A stretch of DNA of 64,000 nt from Mesostigma viride. Taxonomy: Eukaryota; Streptophyta; Mesostigmatophyceae; Mesostigmatales; Mesostigmataceae. The notes beneath the pieces are model-generated. The model made no database searches, was not told the origin of the DNA, and saw only the letters and a program-made list of their open reading frames with translations. The stretch's first letter is position 1. Each line of letters starts with the position of its first letter. Shown here one piece after another: positions 1 through 43,336 of the stretch. The position numbers were made by a program, and so were the translations under genes. The DNA lies in NCBI GenBank assembly GCA_009746045.1, contig RPFO01000164.1:2795106-2859105 (forward strand). The letters are read 5' to 3'.

Positions 1-3000
1 AGCGCCCCAAGCGCTATCCCCCCGCCCTGCGTGCTGGTTCTGGTAACCAAGCTGCTCCAGGGCACTGGCATACCCAACCTCATGAGCCCCGGTATAGGTA
101 CCCATAGACATTGCTCCCGCAGGATCTGCCGTCCCTCCAACCGCCATCAAGCCTGCCAGAATGTCATTGATGTCACTATCCGGCGCAGCGCCCTGAGCGA
201 CAGCAGCATTATTGCCTTGAGCGACAACGCCATTGCTCCCCGGTTGTGGGGTGCCAGAATTACTCTCCTGGCTCACCCGCAGGAGAAGCGCCAACTGGGC
301 ACACTCCTGCGCGGTTAACTCCACCCTGTCCTCGCCCATGCTGCCATCTGGCACTCTGATGGAATGCGATGGCAACGCTCCATCCAAAACATACCCATCC
401 CCCGCCTCCACGCGCGCTCTCTTCCCCCCGCCCGCCACCGCATCCCCATCCCTGTCCACCCACCCTTCCGCCCTCTTGCCGCATGGCGCCCTCTCGGCCT
501 CAAACGCCGCATCATCATATTCGATCATCTCCACTTGGACCAGACCAGGGCCACAATCCACCAATAGGGGCTCTGTGGGGGCATCCAACGCCACCAACGG
601 CCCATCCTTGCCGCTGCACCGCCGCCACGCCGGCCACCCCGTGCCGGACGCCAGAGCCCAAGTGCCGTCCCAAGCGCCCTCCCGCGTCCATGCCTCCTCG
701 CTGTTGCCCACTGGTGGCGTGGGAGGCTCCCCAAGGTCGTCAATGATGGGGGGAGGACACCAGGGGACGTGGGGAGAAGCGTGCCCCGTCGAGGGCCCAT
801 TTGTGCTAGTACCATTATGGCTATTATTGGTAACAACATATCTGGAGGCGCGCTCTCCACAGGTGGTATCGTCGCCACCGCCGTCAACCGCTGCGCATGG
901 AATCTCTCCATCCAAGCCCATGCCCAAGCCGTTGCCAGGGATGCCAGCGGCCACAGATGATGACCTGGCTGCACCCACGCTGCTATCGTGGGGGGCACTC
1001 GCCCGGTTGACTGCCGACAAAGAGGGCTGCGCGGCTGGCTTTCCTGCAGACAAACACAACCCTGACGTCACTGCTGCGGTTGCTGTTGCTGCTGCTGCTG
1101 TTGCGGCCGTTGTTGCTGTCAACCCGGAAGGGACCGCACCTGACCGCACCTCGCGCGGGCGCCGCAGGTCCGCAGAACCCTCTGTGTGCCCCTCATCCCA
1201 CCACCCCGCCGGCTTCTTCTCTCCTCCCTGTGCACCCCCTGGGATGCCTTGTCCCTGTTCCCCCCCCACCGTCCCGCCACCTGTCTCCCACTCCGCCTCG
1301 CCTACGGCCATCAGCGTGCGGCTGCCAGCACCAGCACCAGAGGCGGTAGCACCAGCCGCGGTGGCTGACAGTGATGATGATGATGATGACGGCGGCGCCA
1401 CATCCATCTCGCGGAGCAGCGCCGCCAACCGCTCCTTCCCCTTGGCCTTGAGAATGTCAATCGAGGATATTACTTGGGGCGAGGACCGTTCGCCCGCGCC
1501 CGTGCCGCCCCCGCCTGTGGCTGCAGAGCCAACCCCATTGAGCCGCACGCGCGCCCCCTTGTGCGCACTCGCCAGCCGCGCGTCTTCATCGATCAGCTGG
1601 AGCCCGCGCTGGCGCTTGCTGGTCCCCACGCGCTGGCTGCTGGTGACGCCACCCGCCCTGGCCTGCCACTTGGCTGCGTCTGGAGGCACAACATCCAATG
1701 GAACCCCCTTGTCGATCGGACCTGCTGGTGTGATAGTCGCAGTAATGCCATCGGACTTGGCCGCACCGACCTCGGCCGCACCTCCGCCTGCTGTCCCACA
1801 CAACATTTGCGTTGCGTCGGCTGCCGTCGCTGCTGGATGGGGCACTGTCAACAAACCTATAGCGGCATCATTCCGCGCTGACCCTCCCTCCCTCCGCAGC
1901 CGATGGCTTGCACCAGCGGCCGCTGCCGTTGCAGGCGACAGCAACTCTGCAGCGCCACCTCTGCTGCAGCCTGGTTCCCCACGGGTTGGCCCCTTAGACC
2001 CGCCACCCTCACGCGCCGCACCAACAGACGGCTGCTGTAGTGGAGCCGACTTCTGGCCAGAGGAGAACGGCGCCCTAAGGCTGGCCCCCGCAGTAGACGT
2101 GGCTTTTTCCTCTTCTTCCTCTTCCTCCACATCCCACCAGGCCGATGCTGTCGACAAGACCGCATCCGCACCCTGTGCACCGTCCGGCCCCTGTCTGCCG
2201 TCACCGCCAAGCTCCCCACCCGCGGATATTTCCGCTGCCGTCCGCCCCCTGCCGGCGCACCTTGATGGCAAACCACCGTCCCAGGAGGCAGCGGTCCCCG
2301 CATGGGCTGGAGCAGCTTGCATACCTCCCTGGGGGGACACGGCGGTGGGTACCAGGGTCCGTGTCGACGCCTTGTCTGTTGACGTCAGGGGCGCTGCTGA
2401 TGTCATGGGCGCGGTAGCTCCTGTCACTGCTGGTGTAGCCGTTACACCCACTGCTGCCGTTGTTTTGGCCGCTACCGTCTCAAGCGTCTCGTTCCCCCCC
2501 CCATTGCCCTTGGACTCCCCCATACTGCCGGCTCCCCCCCCAAAGCCCACTCCCCCCGCAGTGCCTTTAGCCCCTATCAAGCCCGCACCCCCAACTGGGC
2601 CTTTCCTCGATGTGACCCCAGACACTTTGGGGACCTCCGTCCCGCGGATAATGGCCAGCAATGCCGAGAACTCCGCCGATGTCGCCGAGGGGGCAAACAT
2701 GCTGTCTCGGTTGGGCGCCGCCTTGCCCGCGCCGCTGGACTGTGCCGCCTGGGTCCCTGGGAGAGGCCGCACGTACGCCGACGGTTTCTGCTGGCCCCCG
2801 CTCCCCCCCGCCCCTTGCTGTTCCTTCTTCACCTCCTTCTCGCCGACGCCCTTGTTCAACACATACACACTGCCGCCGCCAGTGCCGACCGGATGCTGCT
2901 CCCCACCGGATGTCACGGGACCTGACGGCGCTCTGGCAGCCGCCCCCTCGGCGGGAGTTGGCACGCCATGGACCACCTCCCACTGCGGTGTCATCGTTGT

Positions 3001-5685
3001 CGTTGTCCCTATGGCGCCCGCCACAGATGACCGATTGGAAGCGGTCGCAGTCGGGACGCTGCGGTCTCCGTTACCGCTGCCAGGGAGGCGGGGCCCGGCC
3101 ACTGCGGAGGGCAGGACCCCCCCACCTGTTTCACCGGTGCCGGTCCTACTACCGACACCCGTCACCATGCCGCTGCCCCCAGGCAGTCTAGCCGATGCGA
3201 GCTCTGATTGCGCCCGCTGCTCCAACTGCTGCTGCTGTGATGAAAGGGGAGTCAGTGGGCCAGCACCAGCACCAGCACCAGCACCAGCACCAGCACCAGC
3301 ACCAGCACCAGCACCAGCACCAGCACCAGCACCAGCACCAGCACCAGCACCAGCACCAGCACCAGCACCAGCACCAGCACCAGCACCAGCACCAGCACCA
3401 GCACCAGCACCAGCACCAGCACCAGCACCAGCACCAGCACCAGCACCAGCACCAGCACCAGCACCAGCACCAGCACCAGCACCAGCACCAGAATCAGCAC
3501 CAGCGCCAGCACCAGCACTGGCACTAGTATCGACACCAACGGATGCACCTGTGGCGGGACCTGTGACGCGTGCCAGAAGCGGCTTCCAGATGGCCCACAG
3601 CTTCTTGGCCTCCGTCGCGATCCACGGCACACGATACCCCCTCAACCCGACAAGTGTGCGGCAGATGTGGCACCCCTCCAGGTCCTCCCGCGTTGCCACC
3701 GCCGTGCTGGCCAACAGAGACCGCTGGATAGCTCGAATCAGCGAGCTGTGGCCACCCGCCGCCGCGCCCTTGAGCCAGGCGTCCAGTAGGGAGAGCAGCC
3801 CGTTGGAGAGCAGCCGGCGCAGGAACCGGCGGCTGCGCACGCGGCCGATGGCCGATGCGATCACCTGGCGGCCCACGAGGGTCGACTCAGCCCTCGCGTA
3901 GCCCATCACGGCGGCCACCTCGGCACGGCTGCCTGTACCCGTGCCCTTGCTGCTATCCGCGACGATGATCCCTTCGAGCGCGTCCTCCATCGCATGCACG
4001 CGCTCGACCATGGCGGCGTCAATGCTGGACGGACCCGAGGCGCCGGTGGACCCTTTTGCCCCACCTACCCCTCCTACTCCCCATCCTCCTACTCCCCCCC
4101 TCCCACCGGCCAGGCCTGGCGCGGCCACCCCCCCCTGGGGCGGCGCGCGCCGTCGGCCGCGCTGTACCCGATGGACCATCTCCTTCGCACGGTCCCGTTG
4201 CGCTGCAAATAGCTCGTGCACGGTGGCGGGCGGCAGCTTGCAGCACTTGGCCAGCTCGTCCACCTCTGCGGATGTCAGCAGGTCCTGCAGACCATACGCC
4301 TCCGTCAGCTCCACCATCGCTGCGGGGGAGAGCAATTTCTCCCGCGCGGTGGCGCCTCCACTGCTGGCATCCACGGTGGCTGCTTGGGCTCCGGACGGTA
4401 TGAGCAGCGATGATGGACCCCCAGTCTGGCCCGAGGGTCCTCCACCCGTCCTGGCCGCGCCCGCCTGGGTCCCTGGTGCCGCGTCCGTGCCACACGTGAT
4501 GCTGGCGCCTGCACCGCCGTCCCGCAGGGATGCTGCCTCACCTGGCCACGACCCTGGCCCATCGACCCCATGGGCAGGCTCGCCATCCTCCCCCTCACCC
4601 TTGCCACTAGCGGCCGTCACGCGTGCACGCTTCCCTGGGAGTGCCCCGACCTCCCCCCCTCCTGTGGCGTGCAGCATAAACGCAGCCTCCATCTCCTCCC
4701 TCAGCGGGTGGCCCCCCCCCGTGAGCTCCTGCTGCGTGAGCGCCAGGGAGGCCAGCTGGGACACCTGGCGCGTGAACAGCGAGCGTTGTTCGGCCAGCCG
4801 CACGCACATGTCTGCTGCCACCCGCGCCGCCCATGCGTGCGCCTGCTCCCGGGCCTCGGCCCGTGCCTGGGCGCGCGCACGCAGCTTGTCAGGCGGGGGA
4901 GCGGGCATGCGGGCTGACCCGGCACGACGGGAGCGCTCGAGGGCCAACCCAGCCCCCAGTTGCAGCTGCTGTAGGTAGTGGGGGTCATGTGCTGGACCCG
5001 CTGTGGCCCCGTCCCTGCCTTCCACTTTCACGCCCTCTTTGATGGCTGTTTCTTGCATGACTGCCTCTTTAACAATCCCTTCCTTTGTGACAACCCCTTC
5101 ATCCTCAGTCGCCTCCCCCTGGAAGATAATGTCATCGTCCACAACCACGAATTCATCGCCCCCCATGTCATCGGGAACAGCCTCCGCTGTGCAGTCATCG
5201 GCCTTGTCATCATGACCCGGACCGGCAGAGAAAGCCACGTGATGTCCGTAAGTTTTTGGCAGCCGTTGGGGTACTTTGACGTTGCCCCCCTCGTCGCTAT
5301 CTCCCGCCTCGTTCTTCACGCACGAGACCGGTTCCTGGGCGGCCTCACGAATTTCTGTTCGCCCACTTGTCAGCTCCTGCAGCCGGCTCGCCAGCTCGCC
5401 GTTCCCCAACAGCTGCTCCAGGCGTCGTAGGCACTTGACGGGATTTAAGCCAATACCTTCGGAGGGGTCTATCCCATCAGGACGACGCGGTTCTAATGCC
5501 GTAGGCCCGTCAGCTTGCAAGCCGTTTCCTACGTCGAAGTCCATAGCACGACGGGGCCTTGGATGGTGATTTGGACTGGCGTCGTCAACTCGGGCAGTTA
5601 TGCTGGCCATTACTTCATATGCCAACCGCCTCTTCGATACTGGAGGCAGCACAGGCAAGGGCAGCTTCCTTCGCCTCCATGGCAT
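1..5685 (-). CDS. LD: LUMINIDEPENDENS-like homeodomain/TFIIS-N protein (3' end beyond window)
   Basis: Reading the minus strand in the frame of an ATG at 5683-5685, no stop occurs down to position 1, about 1,895 codons without an intron. In-frame stop at 5749-5751 limits the start; later ATGs at 5610 and 5544 are alternatives. Seen in order: acidic segment (residues ~176-197), Ala/Arg coiled-coil then a block with FTRQVSQLASLALTQQELTG (~301-334) resembling the conserved N-terminal region of Arabidopsis LD, a homeodomain-like helical region (~449-512, ending in LFAAQRDRAKEMV), a TFIIS N-terminal/LW-type domain (~616-707, LLDAWLKG ... EAKKLWAIWKPLL), an Ala-Gly dipeptide tract (~731-808), then a long low-complexity tail containing a SIDILKAKGKERLAALL motif (~1,405-1,425) like the LD C-terminal element. 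LD proteins are nuclear and act in the autonomous flowering pathway in plants; the algal role is unknown. The domain order makes LD the best match; a PNUTS-like protein is the alternative. Divergent to RRP5. Confidence 0.82.
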   Translation of the reverse strand, partial: MPWRRRKLPLPVLPPVSKRRLAYEVMASITARVDDASPNHHPRPRRAMDFDVGNGLQADGPTALEPRRPDGIDPSEGIGLNPVKCLRRLEQLLGNGELASRLQELTSGRTEIREAAQEPVSCVKNEAGDSDEGGNVKVPQRLPKTYGHHVAFSAGPGHDDKADDCTAEAVPDDMGGDEFVVVDDDIIFQGEATEDEGVVTKEGIVKEAVMQETAIKEGVKVEGRDGATAGPAHDPHYLQQLQLGAGLALERSRRAGSARMPAPPPDKLRARAQARAEAREQAHAWAARVAADMCVRLAEQRSLFTRQVSQLASLALTQQELTGGGHPLREEMEAAFMLHATGGGEVGALPGKRARVTAASGKGEGEDGEPAHGVDGPGSWPGEAASLRDGGAGASITCGTDAAPGTQAGAARTGGGPSGQTGGPSSLLIPSGAQAATVDASSGGATAREKLLSPAAMVELTEAYGLQDLLTSAEVDELAKCCKLPPATVHELFAAQRDRAKEMVHRVQRGRRRAPPQGGVAAPGLAGGRGGVGGWGVGGVGGAKGSTGASGPSSIDAAMVERVHAMEDALEGIIVADSSKGTGTGSRAEVAAVMGYARAESTLVGRQVIASAIGRVRSRRFLRRLLSNGLLSLLDAWLKGAAAGGHSSLIRAIQRSLLASTAVATREDLEGCHICRTLVGLRGYRVPWIATEAKKLWAIWKPLLARVTGPATGASVGVDTSASAGAGAGADSGAGAGAGAGAGAGAGAGAGAGAGAGAGAGAGAGAGAGAGAGAGAGAGAGAGAGAGAGAGAGAGAGAGAGAGAGAGAGPLTPLSSQQQQLEQRAQSELASARLPGGSGMVTGVGSRTGTGETGGGVLPSAVAGPRLPGSGNGDRSVPTATASNRSSVAGAIGTTTTMTPQWEVVHGVPTPAEGAAARAPSGPVTSGGEQHPVGTGGGSVYVLNKGVGEKEVKKEQQGAGGSGGQQKPSAYVRPLPGTQAAQSSGAGKAAPNRDSMFAPSATSAEFSALLAIIRGTEVPKVSGVTSRKGPVGGAGLIGAKGTAGGVGFGGGAGSMGESKGNGGGNETLETVAAKTTAAVGVTATPAVTGATAPMTSAAPLTSTDKASTRTLVPTAVSPQGGMQAAPAHAGTAASWDGGLPSRCAGRGRTAAEISAGGELGGDGRQGPDGAQGADAVLSTASAWWDVEEEEEEEKATSTAGASLRAPFSSGQKSAPLQQPSVGAAREGGGSKGPTRGEPGCSRGGAAELLSPATAAAAGASHRLRREGGSARNDAAIGLLTVPHPAATAADATQMLCGTAGGGAAEVGAAKSDGITATITPAGPIDKGVPLDVVPPDAAKWQARAGGVTSSQRVGTSKRQRGLQLIDEDARLASAHKGARVRLNGVGSAATGGGGTGAGERSSPQVISSIDILKAKGKERLAALLREMDVAPPSSSSSSLSATAAGATASGAGAGSRTLMAVGEAEWETGGGTVGGEQGQGIPGGAQGGEKKPAGWWDEGHTEGSADLRRPREVRSGAVPSGLTATTAATAAAATATAAVTSGLCLSAGKPAAQPSLSAVNRASAPHDSSVGAARSSSVAAGIPGNGLGMGLDGEIPCAAVDGGGDDTTCGERASRYVVTNNSHNGTSTNGPSTGHASPHVPWCPPPIIDDLGEPPTPPVGNSEEAWTREGAWDGTWALASGTGWPAWRRCSGKDGPLVALDAPTEPLLVDCGPGLVQVEMIEYDDAAFEAERAPCGKRAEGWVDRDGDAVAGGGKRARVEAGDGYVLDGALPSHSIRVPDGSMGEDRVELTAQECAQLALLLRVSQESNSGTPQPGSNGVVAQGNNAAVAQGAAPDSDINDILAGLMAVGGTADPAGAMSMGTYTGAHEVGYASALEQLGYQNQHAGRGDSAWGA
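3261..3491 (-). repeat. In-frame hexanucleotide repeat coding (Ala-Gly)n in the LD homologue
   Basis: About 38 near-perfect copies of a 6-bp unit (CAGCAC on plus, GCTGGT-type on minus) lie in frame with the minus-strand protein and encode alternating Ala and Gly. On the plus strand the same DNA would read Pro-Ala or His-Gln, which is why large false ORFs appear there. A flexible linker between the TFIIS-N domain and the tail is the likely result; length is expected to vary between strains. Confidence 0.9.
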
Positions 5686-6947
5686 AACATGTGGGAGCTG
5701 GGGGAGGGCAGGACCCAAACCCGCCTCTCCCAGCAGGTTGAATATTCCTTAGGAAAGAGACAATACATGCTTTCCCATGACGTGAAAGATACCGGCTAGC
5801 ATAATTGCCGTATCCTAGTCGCTATGCTTCATGCAGATAGCATAATACGGTGCACGGATATTGACGTGAAGTCCTAAGCAAAAGCAATGCCTGCTTTCCC
5901 CGACGTTGCGCACGTAATTGAGACAGAACTGATGTTAAGCTGGGGTATATGTATTTAAAATGACAGTCACACCCCGCGCAATCGCACTCTATGACGGTAC
6001 TTGCAATCAGATGCAATCGTTATCTTGATCAGTCCGCGAAAATCGGCAATTTTCGCACCAATAACCCCATGTCACGACTAACGTTCAAGGGCCAAGTTAC
6101 GGTGCGTAAGCCGTTTAATAAGAAAGGTGTGTCGTTAATTGTCGTAAGCTTATGAATGTCAGAATGTCCCTAACGCAAAACCTCATCAAACCAGGGTCCA
6201 TTTATAAATAATTAGAGACCAAGACCCGTATCTGCCCCGTTCGGGGGGCGCCATTCGGACCCCAGAGGGGAATTACGGCGCCGCGTTACTCTTGTACAGT
6301 AGAAGGTGTGCTACAGTCAGTTACAGTAGAAGGTGTGCTACAGTCAGTGATTGTGCTGGGAGGTGACGCTACAGTAGCAATTGCAATCGCTCCGTCCTGT
6401 AGCGCAGCGTGAGCCGGCTGACGGCTCGCCCCATGCCAGCGCCTCGAGCCTCTGCGGCGCAGAGACCTGGTGACTACTGACTAGAGCAGACGCCAGACAG
6501 CAGACAACGCCGAATTATACTGTCGGCCCGTGTTGGTCACGCCCAAGCTCTCCGCTGCGTCGCGCCCCTAATAAGATCGAGCCTGTTTCGGGCATGCAGG
6601 CTGCAGCCACGCATGCACCACCATGCTCCACCATGCGGGCCTACGGTATGCAGTGCATTCGCATACAGTACTGTACAGTCTATTTTCGCAGTTCACCGGT
6701 CACTTTTCGCGCCATCTGAAGAACCTCGCAGGGTCATCAACTAATCATTCCAGTACCCCGCTTCGTGCGGCTGCAAGTGGACAGCTGCGTTGTACAGTAT
6801 TTGCCGACGTGAGACGGGAGACGGCTGCTGGCAATGTCGCTCGGGGAATAAGCGTGTTTCCGCGCGGCGGAGTAGAAGTTATTCATTTTATTCGGCTTGT
6901 AACTAATTAGTCACCTTGAAAACATGAAGGATTGAGGAAGCAGCAAA
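5686..6947. promoter_or_regulatory. Divergent intergenic region between LD homologue and RRP5
   Basis: No coding sequence is recognised here. The two genes are head to head, so both promoters and 5' UTRs should sit in this 1.26 kb. A perfect 27-bp direct duplication (6295-6321 and 6322-6348) is the only clear internal structure. No TATA box or known operator can be assigned with confidence. AT content is visibly higher than in the flanking exons. Confidence 0.5.
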
Positions 6948-40060
<33,113 letters not shown>

Positions 40061-40647
40061 TGCCCTTATATGAAGAAGAAGCTAGGCACATGAGGGGCCA
40101 TGTATGAAGAACAGGCTGGGACCACAATGGCCGTTATATGAAGACGAAGCCAGGCACATGAGGGCCTGGGAAACGTGGCAAGCATGGGCAGGCCAGGTCC
40201 CTTGAACACCATGAGCCCTGTGATGCTGTCAATGCTCGGCAACATTGGAGGCAAATGAAAGATGGCTATTACGTTTGTAGTGGTGGCCAGTTTGCTGTCG
40301 ATGTGCGTTCTTGCACTACCGCACGCTTCACCTGGCAGGCCTGCATGGAGGGCACTGTCACTGGCCTACTGTGGGCCCACATGAAATGTTGCAGACGTTG
40401 TGGAGACCGATCACCGAATAGCTTCCAATAACAGCAATGATACCTCGGACTTCCGGTACGCCATGGTGCAGGACATGTCTGAAAGTCAACCAGTGTTTGT
40501 TCCCAGGGCTTCTGTACTAGGACGAAGGTCACATATTGAAGTTGAAGTATCTGATATGTGCGCATGATCAATAATAAGAAAACATAATGTAGTCTGTGTC
40601 AATTATGCGTGATAAATTCATGCTGCATAAGTGTGGCGCGCTGTTTG

Positions 40648-40652
40648 TGTAA
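40648..40652 (+). terminator. TGTAA polyadenylation-type signal for RRP5
   Basis: TGTAA is the usual chlorophyte poly(A) signal. This is the first one seen after the RRP5 stop, about 590 bases downstream, giving a 3' UTR of some 600 bases. No other feature is seen from 40061 to 40843. Confidence 0.5.
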
Positions 40653-40856
40653 TTGATTGGTCGATGTACATGCACATGCATGCGCTCACATACACTTTCT
40701 AATGAGATTAGCATAGTACAGCTCCCTGGCATGCCCATGCATGCGCATTACACGGAACTACTTGCACACACTGTGTGGGGCAACAAATGCATGTTCAACA
40801 TAAGCATGTACACCCCTGTATGCAAAAGTAGAGGCAAATATCTAGTATACCCGTAC

Positions 40857-41126
40857 AGATCTACACACAGATCTCGAGTGATTTATCTAGTACCAAATCC
40901 GAAAGGCTTGCATCACTCCCCGGACAGGAGAACTTTTGCGGATGACTGTAGGTGTAAGTTGGCGATGCCATGGTAACCGGAGACGTCCGTCCTATAGTCA
41001 GCAAAATTGGTGCGAGAGGTCCCCAGTTCGATTCCGGTCGGATTCATTTGCAGATCGCGTTTTCCGCGTTTTCCGCGGCCTGGCACTGAACGCAAAGGTT
41101 TTCACCTTTGCGGAGTGTCTGATCAG
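40857..41126 (+). mobile_element. tRNA-derived SINE, copy 1
   Basis: Near-identical to copy 2. It has a 5' leader, a tRNA-like part with a pol III B box (AGTTCGATTCC at ~41025) and a 3' part with TTTTCCGCGTTTTCCGCGG and a hairpin GCAAAGGTTTTCACCTTTGC. Flanked by a 13-bp target-site duplication AGTATACCCGTAC at 40844-40856 and 41127-41139. The 5' end carries about 16 bases not present in copy 2. Confidence 0.82.
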
Positions 41127-41279
41127 AGTATACCCGTACGTGATCATGACGATCCGCATGGTCAGAACTTAATTTGCGTCTGAACCCCAAATTCAGTCGG
41201 ACTACTTGCATCCGATGCGTCTTTTGAGGACGCATCTGCCAGCAGATAGAATAATCAGCTACGGCTAAACAATATTACT

Positions 41280-41533
41280 CTCGAGTGATTTATCTAGTAC
41301 CAAATCCGACAGGCTTGCATCACTCCCCGGACAGGAGAACTTTTGCGGATGACTGTAGGTGTAAGTTGGCGATGCCATGGTAACCGGAGACGTCCGTCCT
41401 ATAGTCAGCAAAATTGGTGCGAGAGGTCCCCAGTTCGATTCCGGTCGGATTCATTTGCAGATCGCGTTTTCCGCGTTTTCCGCGGCCTGGCACTGAACGC
41501 AAAGGTTTTCACCTTTGCGGAGTGTCTGATCAG
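41280..41533 (+). mobile_element. tRNA-derived SINE, copy 2
   Basis: About 250 bases differing from copy 1 at very few positions. It begins CTCGAGTGATTTATCTAG and ends GAGTGTCTGATCAG. A 9-bp duplication AATATTACT borders it at 41271-41279 and 41534-41542, showing insertion by target-primed reverse transcription. It encodes no protein; the small ORFs across it are not genes. Confidence 0.85.
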
Positions 41534-41542
41534 AATATTACT

Positions 41543-42825
41543 ATCAAGGAGACAACCAGCGCAGGCCAGAAATCGGGAGAATCCGGACCATGGTAGCTCG
41601 AGCCTGCCGTTATCTTGTCCGCGTGTTCGAGTCTTTCAGGATGATGAAGATGAATGGCGATGGAAATGTGTATCCTTGTGCATTGAAATTATGGCTGGCT
41701 TACGTGTAGAGCGACTAGATGACCTACACGGTGGGGCCGGAAACAGGTGTGAGATGTCCACGCCAACATGGTACGCATTGACTGATGTTCGTGGGGCTCT
41801 GTCTGACATGCAGCTAGGACATGCAGATGTACACACAGATGTACATGCATGCATGCAGGCAGGCAGGCAGGCAGGCAGACAGGCCCGCACGTATCGTAGA
41901 CACAGTCTTGTCTTTTGGGGGACATTCCGGGCGTCAGATATACCCGATCGTTCCCAATGAAGACCCCGGCCCCAATGTGGGCCACCAGCCGATCCCGGCA
42001 CCGATGTTGGTTTACGTCGGGCAATCATAATGGTTGGGTGCGCTCCAGATACACATGCGTGCAATATGGTATCAGTATCAGTATTGTGCAGCAAGTTGCG
42101 GTCGAGGTCCTCCTGTGCGTTAGTCTCTGGACTCCATTAATTAATTAGGAACATAACTCCGTTGGGAGTATCTGTAGCACATAGCCCTTGACTCCATGGA
42201 CAACCGCTCTCTGGACTGCTTTGCGACGACCTAGTCCTGGCGCCGGAATGCATCACGTTCCCTAGCACTGCAATACTAAAGGTAGTGGCAGTATAACAAT
42301 GGTCACGTGACATCTGGCACAGCTGCAGCACCCCCAAGAACGCGGGGCCCCGCAAGGCCTCCGTAAGTGCGTGTGCGGTGTCATGCTTGCCATTCTCAAA
42401 ATTCTTGAGAATGATATTGCGTTGTCTGAGCTGAGCTGAGCTTGTCTGTGCTGAGCAGCGCATCCGGGTGGGTTATACAAAACAAACAAAGAATTATTAA
42501 ATTTCGCAGCCAGTTCAACGTAACCTTGTTCGGTAACCAAACAAACAACTGAAACTAATAAATAATTTGTTGGGCGGGCACAGTAGCACTTTCAACCAAT
42601 AAAACGCTTTTGTCTAATTCCGGAGGGTCTTTCGGCTGAACCGAATTAAAACTACCAATGCGGTAACACAAAGAGGTGTGCCTGCGATAATGGTGGCTAT
42701 GGAGACATGTAGTCATCGATAGCAATTCACCATTTTCTTGAGCTTTCCGGTAGTGCAGGCGTCCGGCTGCCGGCCCAAAATGTCAAAATGTGACATGTTT
42801 CGTGGGAACGAAAAAATCACTCCGC
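41543..42825. other. Gene-poor interval between SINE copy 2 and tRNA-Arg
   Basis: I see no supported gene. A short (GGCA)n run lies at 41854-41880. At about 41589-41635 the sequence TGGTAGCTCGAG ... GTGTTCGAGTC looks like pol III A and B boxes and may be a remnant of another tRNA-derived repeat. Confidence 0.4.
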
Positions 42826-42916
42826 AACCCACGGGGGACTCGAACCCCCAACCTTCTGATCACCCTAAAACGTAAACATTAGAAGTCAGACGCGCTATCC
42901 ATTGCGCCAGTGGGTT
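42826..42916 (-). tRNA. tRNA-Arg(UCU) with a 19-nt intron
   Basis: The minus strand folds into a full cloverleaf: acceptor AACCCAC/GTGGGTT (7 bp), D stem GCGC/GCGC, anticodon stem TCTGA/TCAGA with loop CTTCTAA (anticodon TCT), T stem GGGGG/CCCCC with loop TTCGAGT. A 19-base intron (ATGTTTACGTTTTAGGGTG) sits one base 3' of the anticodon, the canonical nuclear position. Mature length is 72 bases before CCA addition. All stems pair without mismatch. Confidence 0.93.
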
Positions 42917-43336
42917 TCTGCCAACCATGCTGCTTGCTGATTGGCGGGGCAGAACAGCCCTCTTTTCTGGAATAACAGTATATATACATTACAAAAGAAG
43001 CAAAAAAATGCTTGTCCCTACTTGCCTACTGCCTACCCAGGTTTCAGTTTGCGCGAACCTGCAGGTGCCAGCCCTACCAATCCTCATTCGTCAAATGCGC
43101 ACACACGTCAGCGTGCTGGCGACGCGCGGCGCTCGAGCGATCGTTCAGCACAAGACGTGTCCAAGCTGTGCACCCTGCTGCGGTCCCGCCATTTGCCGGG
43201 CCGTCAGCGGTCGGAGTCTCCCGCTCCAGGCCTGCGGAGCGCCTGCGCGGTGACGCAACGTTCCTCCGCTGCGCCATGCCTTCCTGTATTATTTAATCCT
43301 GCGTTTGGCGACCAGCAATGTCTTCGTGGCGGTCAC
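42917..43336. promoter_or_regulatory. Upstream region of the kinase locus
   Basis: Between the tRNA gene and the first candidate exon there is no recognisable coding sequence, though several frames are open by chance. A TATATATA-like stretch at about 42979-42986 could be a TATA element; the distance to the ATG at 43337 is large for that. Confidence 0.35.

Noticed and set aside
233-3901. 1,222-codon plus-strand ORF rich in Pro and Ala
   Set aside because: It is the antisense of the LD homologue. The minus frame shows family domains and is open far beyond it on both sides; the plus ORF is a by-product of GC-rich codon use and the hexanucleotide repeat.
41343-41960. 205-codon ORF starting in SINE copy 2
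   Set aside because: It starts inside a non-coding pol III element and runs through unrelated flank and a GGCA repeat.
42941-43336. Upstream extension of the first kinase-locus exon
   Set aside because: The frame is open but compositionally random, and the region is more likely promoter and 5' UTR; the ATG at 43337 begins the presequence-like segment.
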